A stretch of 5,316 nucleotides of DNA from DATLFQ01 sp035540915 (GTDB lineage: Bacteria > Actinomycetota > Acidimicrobiia > Acidimicrobiales > GCA-2861595). The stretch spans positions 1-5,316 of the forward strand of contig DATLFQ010000165.1 of NCBI GenBank assembly GCA_035540915.1, given 5' to 3'. Of the stretch, positions 1 through 5,316 are shown one piece after another (position 1 is the stretch's first letter; each line of letters opens with the position of its first letter). A program made the position numbers and the translations under genes. Below the pieces are notes generated by a model. That model ran no database searches, was not told the origin of the DNA, and saw only the letters and a list, made by a program, of their open reading frames with translations.

Positions 1-1
1 G

Positions 2-1615
2 ACCGGCACGGCCGAGACCGAGGCGGCCGAGTTCGGCAACACCTACAACCTGCCGGTGGTGCCGATCCCCACCCACCGGCCGATGGTGCGCCAGGACCAC
101 GGCGACCTGATCTACAAGGCCGAGCTGTCCAAGTTCGAGGCGCTCATCGAGGACGTGGTAGAGCGCCACGAGAAGGGCCAGCCCATCCTCATCGGCACCG
201 CATCGGTGGAGAAGTCCGAGATCCTGTCCCGCATGCTGGACCGCAAGGGCATCGTGCACCGCGTGCTGAACGCCAAGACGGCGGCCAGCGGCTCGGAGCA
301 CCTGAAGGAAGCCAACATCGTCACCCAGGCCGGCCGACTGCACGCCATCACCGTGTCGACCAACATGGCCGGCCGCGGCGTGGACATCCTGCTGGGCGGC
401 AACGCCGAGGGCCTGGCCCGCCAGGAGGTGGTGGCCCGGGGCCTCGACCCCGACGGCGAGGAGGGCGCCGCGGTGCTGGCCGAGCTGCTCCCCAAGTTCG
501 AGGCCGAGTGCGCGGCCGAGGGAGACACGGTGCGCCAGCTGGGCGGGCTGTACGTGCTGGGCAGCGAGCGCCACGAGAGCCGCCGGATCGACAACCAGCT
601 CCGCGGCCGCTCCGGCCGCCAGGGGGACCCGGGCGAGAGCCGCTTCTTCCTGTCCCTGGAGGACGAGCTGATGCGCCTGTTCGCCACCGGGGCAATGAGC
701 TGGGTGATGGCCAAGGCCCTGCCCGACGACGTCCCCATCGAGGCGAAGATGGTGACCAAGGCCATCGAGCGGGCTCAGAACACCGTGGAGCAGCGCAACG
801 GCGAGACTCGCAAGAACGTCCTCAAGTACGACGAGGTCATGAACGAGCAGCGCAAGGTGATCTACGCCCGACGCATGCAGATCCTCGAGGGCGACGACCT
901 GCGGGAGCGCACGCTGGAGATCCTGACCACGGCCATCGAACGGCTGGTCGAGGACCACTCGCCCTCGGAGTACGTCGAGGACTGGGACCTGGAGGGGCTC
1001 CTGGCCGAGGTGCGCCAGTACTACCCGACCCGGTTCACGGTCGAGGAACTGGCCGGCGCGTCGTCGGCGGGCCAGCTGTCCGAGAGCCTGGTCGCCGAGG
1101 CGGTCGCCTTCTACGAGGAGCGGGAGGCGACCATGCCGGGCGGCGCCGAGACGGTGCGCCAGCTGGAACGGGAGATCATGCTGCGGATCGTCGACCAGCG
1201 CTGGCGCGAGCACCTGGCCGAGATGGACTACCTGCGCGAGGGCATCAACCTCCGGGCCATGGGCCAGCAGGACCCGCTGGTGGCGTGGCAGCGCGAGGGC
1301 TACACCATGTTCGGCCAGATGATGGCGGCCATCGACGACGACTACGTCAAGTACGTCATGCACGTGCAGGTCCTGGCGGAGCGGGCCGAGAGCCCCGACC
1401 TCGACCGGGCCGAGTTCACCGCCGCCGAGGACACCGTCCAGGAGGTGTCCGCGGTGGCGGCTGCGGCGCCGGTCGAGGGGGTGGAGGGCCAGGGGCCGCC
1501 GCCGATGGAGGTGCCCCAGGCGCCGGTGGTGCGCAGTCCCAACGAGAAGCTGGGCCGCAACCAGCCCTGCCACTGCGGCAGCGGCAAGAAGTACAAGCTC
1601 TGCCACGGCAAGTAG
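2..1615 (+). CDS. secA: Preprotein translocase ATPase SecA, C-terminal part (5' truncated by window edge)
   Basis: SecA is the cytoplasmic motor ATPase that pushes unfolded preproteins through the SecYEG channel. The window opens inside the first nucleotide-binding domain (TGTAETEAAEF, from base 2) and gives the last 537 residues. Visible in order, numbered from the window edge, are the second ATPase domain with GTASVEKSE, STNMAGRGVDI (about 119-129) and the arginine-finger motif QLRGRSGRQGD (about 199-209). These are followed by the helical scaffold (TRKNVLKYDEVMNEQR) and the WREHLAEMDYLREGINLR segment. After an Ala/Pro/Glu-rich linker comes a complete C-terminal zinc-binding tail, CHCGSGKKYKLCHGK, with ligands CxC-x8-CH (1568-1606). 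Two oddities are about six extra residues after LNAK (278-298) and Val in place of the usual Thr in GRGTDI. The stop TAG lies one base before the prfB start. Identity is certain; the start lies outside the window. Confidence 0.97.
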   Translation, partial: TGTAETEAAEFGNTYNLPVVPIPTHRPMVRQDHGDLIYKAELSKFEALIEDVVERHEKGQPILIGTASVEKSEILSRMLDRKGIVHRVLNAKTAASGSEHLKEANIVTQAGRLHAITVSTNMAGRGVDILLGGNAEGLARQEVVARGLDPDGEEGAAVLAELLPKFEAECAAEGDTVRQLGGLYVLGSERHESRRIDNQLRGRSGRQGDPGESRFFLSLEDELMRLFATGAMSWVMAKALPDDVPIEAKMVTKAIERAQNTVEQRNGETRKNVLKYDEVMNEQRKVIYARRMQILEGDDLRERTLEILTTAIERLVEDHSPSEYVEDWDLEGLLAEVRQYYPTRFTVEELAGASSAGQLSESLVAEAVAFYEEREATMPGGAETVRQLEREIMLRIVDQRWREHLAEMDYLREGINLRAMGQQDPLVAWQREGYTMFGQMMAAIDDDYVKYVMHVQVLAERAESPDLDRAEFTAAEDTVQEVSAVAAAAPVEGVEGQGPPPMEVPQAPVVRSPNEKLGRNQPCHCGSGKKYKLCHGK

Positions 1616-1616
1616 C

Positions 1617-2723
1617 GTGCGGGACTTCTCGGACGCGTTCGCCGATTTGAGCAAGCGGCTGGCGGAGGCGGAGGGTTACCTGGGGCTCGAGGGCCTGCGG
1701 GCCCGAATAACCGCGCTGGAGGCGGAGGTCGGCCGGCCCGACCTGTGGGACGACGCCGACCACGCCCGGTCCGTCACCACCGAGTACGGGCGGGTCGGCG
1801 ACGACGTGGCGCTCCTGGAGAGCCTGCGCGGGCGCCTGGAGGACGCCGAGACGCTCTACCAGTTGGCCGTCGAGGAGGGCGACGACAGCCTGGAGCCCGA
1901 GGTCGAGGGCGCCCTCGAGGACCTCGGCCGGCGGTTCGCCGCGGTCGAGCTGCGGTCGCTGTTCAGCGGCGAGCACGACGAGCGCGACGCGGTGTGCGAG
2001 CTCCACGCGGGGGAGGGGGGCACCGACGCGCAGGACTGGGCCGAGATGATGCTGCGCATGTACCAGCGCTGGGGGGAGCGCAAGGGCCTGGAGATCGAGC
2101 TGGACGAGCGGACCGACGGGCAGGAGGCCGGCATTTTGTCCGCCACGTTCATTGTGCGCGGTCGCTACTCCTACGGCCTGCTCAGCGCGGAACGGGGCGT
2201 CCACCGGCTCTACCGCATCTCGCCCTTCGACGCCCAGGCCCGCCGCCAGACCAGCTATACCGCCGTGGACGTGACACCGTTCCTGGAGGACCTGTCGGGC
2301 GAGGTGACCGTCGACGAGAAGGATCTCCGCGTCGACACCTACCGCAGCTCCGGCGCCGGGGGCCAGCACGTCAACGTCACCGACTCGGCCGTGCGCCTGA
2401 CCCACCTGCCGACGGGCCTGGTGGTCTCGTGCCAGAACGAGCGCAGCCAGCACCAGAACAAGGCCAGGGCGCTGCAGATCCTGGCCGCCAAGCTGGCCGA
2501 GCGGCAGCGCCAGGAGCGCCGGGCGGAACTGGCCGCGCTCTCGGGGCCGCAGGAGCAGGCCTCCCGGGCCGGCAGCTTCATCCGGGGCTACGTCCTGGCC
2601 CCGTACCAGAAGGTGAAGGACGAGCGGACGGGCCACGAGACGGGCAACGTGCAGGCCGTCCTGGACGGCGATCTGGACGAGTTCATGGAGGCCTACCTCC
2701 GCTGGCGCCGCACCAGCGCCTGA
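1617..2723 (+). CDS. prfB: Peptide chain release factor 2 (RF2), in-frame without programmed frameshift
   Basis: RF2 recognises UGA and UAA stop codons in the ribosomal A site and triggers release of the finished protein. The 368-residue product has normal family length. It carries the RF2-specific codon-recognition tripeptide SPF at residues 202-204 (in RISPFDAQARRQTS) and the catalytic GGQ at 248-250 (in SGAGGQHVN), whose Gln is normally methylated by PrmC. The GTG start at 1617 is chosen because its N-terminus (MRDFSDAFADLSKRL, then GYLGLEGLR) fits RF2 homologues. No clear Shine-Dalgarno precedes it, and it lies one base after the secA stop, so translation is probably coupled to secA. In many bacteria a +1 frameshift at CUU-UGA near codon 25 autoregulates RF2. 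Here the equivalent Leu22 is CTG followed by GGG, so the gene reads straight through. Confidence 0.96.
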   Translation: MRDFSDAFADLSKRLAEAEGYLGLEGLRARITALEAEVGRPDLWDDADHARSVTTEYGRVGDDVALLESLRGRLEDAETLYQLAVEEGDDSLEPEVEGALEDLGRRFAAVELRSLFSGEHDERDAVCELHAGEGGTDAQDWAEMMLRMYQRWGERKGLEIELDERTDGQEAGILSATFIVRGRYSYGLLSAERGVHRLYRISPFDAQARRQTSYTAVDVTPFLEDLSGEVTVDEKDLRVDTYRSSGAGGQHVNVTDSAVRLTHLPTGLVVSCQNERSQHQNKARALQILAAKLAERQRQERRAELAALSGPQEQASRAGSFIRGYVLAPYQKVKDERTGHETGNVQAVLDGDLDEFMEAYLRWRRTSA

Positions 2724-2745
2724 CCCGGCTCGGCCGTGGTCGGCT

Positions 2746-2753
2746 GGTAGCGT
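2746..2753 (+). promoter_or_regulatory. Candidate -10 element upstream of ftsE
   Basis: The 75-base gap between prfB and ftsE contains GGTAGCGT, in which TAGCGT (2748-2753) resembles the -10 hexamer of actinobacterial housekeeping promoters. It would put transcription start near 2760 and leave a leader of about 40 bases before the ftsE ATG. No convincing -35 box lies 16-19 bases upstream; the nearest TTGACC-like sequence, CTGACC (2720-2725), is 22 bases away. The site may be chance, and ftsE may simply be read through from secA-prfB. The gap has no clear terminator, only a 4-bp hairpin GCCG-TGGT-CGGC at 2733-2744. Confidence 0.25.
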
Positions 2754-2798
2754 GACCGCCGCCGCAGGCCCACCTCAGGGCGCCGTGCACCAGCCACG

Positions 2799-3485
2799 AT
2801 GATCCGCCTCGAGAACGTCACCAAGTCCTACAAGGGCTCGACCGTCGCCCTTCGGGACTGCTCGGTCGACATCCAAAAGGGCGAGTTCGTGTTCCTGGTC
2901 GGCCCGTCTGGATCGGGCAAGTCGACGTTCCTGCGCCTGGTCACCAAGGAAGAGGAGCCCGACGGCGGGCGCATCTGGGTGGCCGGCAAGGACATCGGCC
3001 AGCTCAAGCATTGGAAGGTGCCCTACCTGCGCCGGAACATCGGCTGCATCTTCCAGGACTTCAAGCTCCTCCCGACCAAGACCGTCTACGAGAACGTGGC
3101 CTTCGCACTGGAGGTGATCGGGCGGCCCCGCCACGTGGTGGCCGGCCAGGTGCCCCAGATCCTCGACCTGGTGGGCCTCAGCAAGAAGACCTCGAACCTG
3201 CCCGGCGAGCTGTCGGGTGGCGAGCAGCAGCGGGTGTCGATCGCCAGGGCGTTCGTGAACCGCCCGCTGATCCTGCTGGCCGACGAGCCGACCGGCAACC
3301 TGGACCCCAACACGACGGTGGGCATCATGCGCCTCCTCGACCGCATCAACAAGACCGGTACCACCGTGGTGATGGCCACCCACGACCAGGGCATCGTCGA
3401 CTCCATGCGCCGCCGGGTCATCGAGCTCGACCGCGGCACCGTCGTGCGCGACCAGGCCCGTGGCGTGTACGGCTACGCGACATGA
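2799..3485 (+). CDS. ftsE: Cell division ATP-binding protein FtsE
   Basis: FtsE is the cytoplasmic ATPase of the FtsEX complex. This is an ABC-type machine that transports nothing known but relays ATP hydrolysis through FtsX to activate peptidoglycan hydrolases at the septum; in mycobacteria the partner is RipC. The 228-residue product has every ABC motif: Walker A GPSGSGKST (35-43), Q-loop Gln86 (IFQDFKLLP), signature LSGGEQ (138-143), Walker B ILLADE (158-163) with catalytic Glu163, D-loop NLD (167-169) and H-loop His195. The C-terminal RDQARGVYG is typical of actinobacterial FtsE. The ATG at 2799 gives the standard MIRLENVTKSY beginning, although no clear Shine-Dalgarno precedes it. The short distance to ftsX, encoding its membrane partner, confirms FtsE over other small ABC ATPases such as LolD. 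Confidence 0.96.
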   Translation: MIRLENVTKSYKGSTVALRDCSVDIQKGEFVFLVGPSGSGKSTFLRLVTKEEEPDGGRIWVAGKDIGQLKHWKVPYLRRNIGCIFQDFKLLPTKTVYENVAFALEVIGRPRHVVAGQVPQILDLVGLSKKTSNLPGELSGGEQQRVSIARAFVNRPLILLADEPTGNLDPNTTVGIMRLLDRINKTGTTVVMATHDQGIVDSMRRRVIELDRGTVVRDQARGVYGYAT

Positions 3486-3494
3486 GCCCCGACG

Positions 3495-3501
3495 AGAGGA
3501 G
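3495..3501 (+). promoter_or_regulatory. Ribosome binding site of ftsX
   Basis: AGAGGAG is a good match to the anti-Shine-Dalgarno and lies nine bases before the GTG at 3511. It decides the ftsX start in favour of 3511 over an in-frame GTG at 3460, which lies inside ftsE and would add 17 residues unlike the family N-terminus. Confidence 0.75.
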
Positions 3502-3510
3502 CGGCAACCG

Positions 3511-4392
3511 GTGGCCCTGAGCCTGGACTACGTGGTCCGCGAGACGGCCGGCAACCTGCGACGCAACCTGTTGATGACGGCGGCGGCGATCCTCACGGTG
3601 TTCGTGTCGCTGTTCCTGGTGGGAGCCGCACTGCTGCTCCGCCAGGGTGTGTCCAAGGCCACGCTGCAGTGGCGCGGTGGCGTCGAGCTGTCGGTGTTCA
3701 TGAACGCGGACGCCGCCCCCAACCAGATCGACGCGGTACGGCGCAGCCTGGAGCAGATGCCCGAGGTCCGCCGGTTCAGCTTCGTGGACCAGGCGGCCGC
3801 CTTCCAGGAGTTCCAGCGGATGTTCGCCGGCCAGCCCGATCTGGTCGAGTCGATCGAGGCGGCCGACCTGCCGCCGTCGTTCCGGGTCGTGCCCGACCGG
3901 GCCGAGTTCGTCGACGCCGTGGGCCAGCGGTTCGAAGAATCGGCCGGCGTGTTCGAGGTGGCCTACGCCAAGGAGGAGATCGACTCCCTTCTCAAGGTCA
4001 CCCGCGTGCTGCAGATCGGCATCGGCGCAGCGGCCATCGTCCTGCTGCTCTCGGCCGCCCTGCTCATCCTGAACACGATCCAGATGGCCATCTTCGCCCG
4101 CCGGCGCGAGGTGGCGGTGATGAAGCTCGTCGGGGCCACCAACTGGTTCATCCGTGTGCCGTTCATGCTGGAGGGGATGCTCCAGGGCCTCCTCGGCGCG
4201 GCGGCCGCCGTCGGGGTCGTCGCGGTGGTGCGCAACCTGCTCGCCGGCGCGGTGGGCTCGAACCTGTTCGGCAACCAGCTTCTGCCCCGCAGCAGCGACG
4301 TGGTCGGCACAGGGCTGTTCGTCCTCGTCACCGGCGCGCTGATCGGCACCGTGGGGTCGGCCTTCGCCGTGCGCCGGTTCCTGGAGGTATGA
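3511..4392 (+). CDS. ftsX: Cell division membrane protein FtsX
   Basis: FtsX is the permease-like partner of FtsE in the cytoplasmic membrane. It passes the ATPase cycle to cell-wall hydrolases outside the membrane. Starting at GTG 3511, the product is 293 residues and shows the family layout. It has a cytoplasmic N-terminus (LDYVVRETAGNLRRN), TM1 at about 21-43, and an extracellular loop of about 120 residues (56 to about 168) that begins GGVELSVFMN and would contact the hydrolase partner. TM2 is at about 168-190, followed by a cytoplasmic coupling segment with REVAVMKLVGAT (199-210), the conserved contact to the ATPase. TM3 is at about 217-240 and TM4 at about 264-287. The ribosome binding site at 3495-3501 supports the start. 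The stop codon overlaps the udgX start in ATGA (4389-4392). Confidence 0.95.
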   Translation: MALSLDYVVRETAGNLRRNLLMTAAAILTVFVSLFLVGAALLLRQGVSKATLQWRGGVELSVFMNADAAPNQIDAVRRSLEQMPEVRRFSFVDQAAAFQEFQRMFAGQPDLVESIEAADLPPSFRVVPDRAEFVDAVGQRFEESAGVFEVAYAKEEIDSLLKVTRVLQIGIGAAAIVLLLSAALLILNTIQMAIFARRREVAVMKLVGATNWFIRVPFMLEGMLQGLLGAAAAVGVVAVVRNLLAGAVGSNLFGNQLLPRSSDVVGTGLFVLVTGALIGTVGSAFAVRRFLEV

Positions 4393-4985
4393 CGCTCGAC
4401 GACCTGCGCGCCGCGGCGGCCTCGTGCACCAACTGCGACCTGTACCGCAATGCCACGCAGACGGTGTTCGGCGAGGGCGAGGCGGGCGCCCGGCTGATGC
4501 TGGTGGGCGAGCAGCCCGGCGACCAGGAGGACCTCCAGGGCGCCCCGTTCGTGGGGCCGGCCGGCCAGCTCCTGGACCGGGCGCTGGCCGACGCCGGCAT
4601 CGACCGGTCGGCCGTCTACGTCACCAACGTCGTCAAGCACTTCAAGTGGCGCCCGGCCGGCAAGCGCCGGCTGCACCAGAAGCCCGGCGCCGGTGAGATC
4701 GCCGCTTGCCGGCCCTGGCTCGACGCCGAGCTGGCCGAGGTCCGGCCCGCGCTGGTGGTGTGCCTCGGTTCCACCGCCGCTCAGGCGCTCCTGGGCCGCC
4801 AGTTCCGGGTGACGCGTGACCGTGGCCGGCTGGTGGACTGGGGCCGCCAGCCACCGGCCATGGCCACAGTGCATCCCTCCTCGATCCTCCGGGCGCCCGA
4901 AGCCGCCGCCCGGAACGAGCAGATGGCGGCATTCGTGGCCGACCTGCGGGCGGCCGCCGGCGAACTGGACCGACCGGCCGGCTGA
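4389..4985 (+). CDS. udgX: UdgX-type uracil-DNA glycosylase (covalent uracil-DNA binder)
   Basis: UdgX belongs to the uracil-DNA glycosylase superfamily, close to family 4. The Mycobacterium smegmatis enzyme removes uracil and stays covalently joined to the abasic site through a histidine in its KRRIH loop. This 198-residue protein shows CTNC (C13, C16) near the N-terminus, motif A GEQPGDQED (40-48, with Glu41, Gln42 and Asp45), FVGPAG (54-59), and the diagnostic loop GKRRLHQKP (91-99). His96 of that loop matches the covalent His109 of M. smegmatis UdgX. ACRPWL (C107) and motif B HPSS (162-165) follow. By comparison with family 4, the Fe-S ligands are probably C13, C16, C107 and, by position, His84 (VKHFK); this is inference. 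The ATG at 4389 overlaps the ftsX stop. A GGAGG at 4383-4387 is only one base from the ATG, so coupled reinitiation is likely. No later start would keep the CxxC motif. Confidence 0.93.
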   Translation: MTLDDLRAAAASCTNCDLYRNATQTVFGEGEAGARLMLVGEQPGDQEDLQGAPFVGPAGQLLDRALADAGIDRSAVYVTNVVKHFKWRPAGKRRLHQKPGAGEIAACRPWLDAELAEVRPALVVCLGSTAAQALLGRQFRVTRDRGRLVDWGRQPPAMATVHPSSILRAPEAAARNEQMAAFVADLRAAAGELDRPAG

Positions 4986-4988
4986 GCT

Positions 4989-5017
4989 GGGCGTTTGCCC
5001 GCCCGTTCCACCGGGCA
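4989..5017 (+). terminator. Possible GC-rich terminator hairpin after udgX
   Basis: Four bases after the udgX stop, the sequence can form GGGCG/CGCCC (4989-4993 with 5000-5004). Alternatively it can form TGCCCG/CGGGCA (4996-5001 with 5012-5017, loop of 10) or a register-shifted GCCCG/CGGGC (5001-5005 with 5012-5016). These compete with one another. No T-run follows, so a canonical intrinsic terminator is not shown. T-poor hairpin terminators are proposed for high-GC actinobacteria, and the site fits the end of the operon. Confidence 0.3.
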
Positions 5018-5042
5018 CGGAGTCCCTACCGGGAGGCGGTTG

Positions 5043-5066
5043 TTCCCCGGTCTCCCACACCGGGAA
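5043..5066 (+). other. Leader hairpin before the small membrane gene
   Basis: TTCCCCGGT (5043-5051) pairs with ACCGGGAA (5059-5066) around a seven-base loop, giving eight base pairs with one bulged C. It ends eight bases before the AAGGAG ribosome binding site. The 5' arm could instead pair with ACCGGGA at 5028-5034, so two mutually exclusive hairpins are possible. It may be the end of a terminator or a 5' leader structure; GC-rich chance is a real alternative. Confidence 0.35.
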
Positions 5067-5074
5067 TGACAAAC

Positions 5075-5080
5075 AAGGAG
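5075..5080 (+). promoter_or_regulatory. Ribosome binding site of the DUF6458-like gene
   Basis: AAGGAG is a near-perfect Shine-Dalgarno, nine bases before ATG 5090. It selects that ATG over the in-frame ATGs at 5066, which precedes the site, and 5081, which directly abuts it. Confidence 0.8.
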
Positions 5081-5089
5081 ATGAGTCGT

Positions 5090-5311
5090 ATGGGTATCGG
5101 CGTGAGTGTGTTCTTGATCGCAGTCGGCGCCATCTTGTCTTTCGCCATCGAGGTCCAGGCGGAAGGCGTCAACCTCGACACCATCGGCGTAATCCTCATG
5201 ATCGTGGGTGCCATCGGCCTGCTGGCCTCGCTGCTGTTCTGGAGCAGCTTCAGCCCCTACGGCGGCGGACGCCGGGACGAGGTCGTCGTGCGGGACCGCG
5301 AATACATCTGA
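5090..5311 (+). CDS. Small two-helix membrane protein, DUF6458-like
   Basis: This 73-residue protein has no known function. It has two hydrophobic helices, at about residues 3-20 (MGIGVSVFLIAVGAILSFAI) and 31-51 (TIGVILMIVGAIGLLASLLFW). A short acidic loop with GVNLD joins them, and a charged tail RRDEVVVRDREYI follows. The MGIG-S-FLIA-GAIL-FA start, the G-LD--G-ILM--G-IGL middle and the RR--VVVR-RE tail are the pattern I recall for the actinobacterial DUF6458 family; membership is from memory of the pattern. The start at 5090 has a strong ribosome binding site, and family members usually begin MGIG. The gene lies 104 bases after udgX behind GC-rich hairpins, so it may be transcribed separately, though no clear promoter was found. 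It uses TTG and other AT-richer codons more than its neighbours, perhaps because of its membrane composition. Confidence 0.85.
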   Translation: MGIGVSVFLIAVGAILSFAIEVQAEGVNLDTIGVILMIVGAIGLLASLLFWSSFSPYGGGRRDEVVVRDREYI

Positions 5312-5316
5312 TCGGC

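Noticed and set aside
112..765. 217-codon minus-strand frame opposite secA
   Set aside because: It is a Ser/Arg/Pro-rich shadow of the SecA ATPase domain, with no family resemblance.
1416..2636. 406-codon open frame on the minus strand opposite secA end and prfB
   Set aside because: Its translation is a repetitive Ala/Gly/Leu/Pro/Arg composition with no recognisable domain. It runs opposite a certain prfB, and long antisense frames are expected where third positions are G or C.
2720..2725. CTGACC as a -35 box for ftsE
   Set aside because: It is 22 bases from the candidate -10, too far for a normal promoter, and it overlaps the prfB stop.
2775..3383. 202-codon minus-strand frame opposite ftsE
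   Set aside because: It is His/Asp/Val-rich because it reads the reverse of FtsE codons. It has no domain and no supporting start site.
3460..3510. Longer ftsX start at GTG 3460
   Set aside because: It would overlap ftsE by 26 bases and add residues unlike FtsX. GTG 3511 has a proper ribosome binding site and the family N-terminus.
3963..5072. 369-codon minus-strand frame opposite ftsX and udgX
   Set aside because: It mirrors two genes with clear family motifs, shows no motif of its own, and would span the ftsX-udgX junction and the intergenic leader.
5066..5089. Upstream ATGs at 5066 and 5081 for the small membrane gene
   Set aside because: They lie before or directly against the AAGGAG site, whereas ATG 5090 is at ideal spacing and gives the family-like MGIG start.

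Overview
This is a GC-rich chromosomal window (roughly 70% GC by eye) with every recognisable gene on the + strand. It looks like an actinobacterium. The evidence is the prfB-ftsE-ftsX order, a FtsE C-terminus of the actinobacterial 'RDQARGVYG' type, a UdgX-type DNA glycosylase close to the mycobacterial one, and a small DUF6458-like membrane protein. A deep lineage such as Acidimicrobiia is possible but is only inference.

Layout: (1) positions 2-1615 are the C-terminal part of secA, whose 5' end lies outside the window. (2) prfB (release factor 2) starts at 1617, one base after the secA stop, and is a single uninterrupted frame with no programmed frameshift. (3) A 75-base gap holds a weak candidate promoter. 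(4) ftsE (2799-3485) and ftsX (GTG start at 3511) encode the ABC-type divisome complex. (5) udgX (4389-4985) overlaps the ftsX stop through ATGA and encodes a uracil-DNA glycosylase of the class that binds covalently to its substrate. (6) A 104-base leader with GC-rich hairpins and a strong ribosome binding site precedes a 73-residue two-helix membrane protein (5090-5311).

How the genes work together: secA-prfB and ftsE-ftsX-udgX look like two tightly packed transcription or translation units, possibly one operon. SecA drives protein export, RF2 ends translation at UGA and UAA, and FtsEX controls septal peptidoglycan hydrolysis. The last gene in the coupled run, udgX, is a DNA repair enzyme. 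It sits where many actinobacteria carry smpB, and this is the most notable feature of the window. No mobile elements, CRISPR arrays, tRNA or rRNA genes were seen, and there is no strong sign of a wholly new system. The points worth a second look are the coupling of udgX to ftsX, the details of its active-site loop, the loss of the RF2 frameshift with its surroundings still recognisable, and the structured leader before the small membrane gene.
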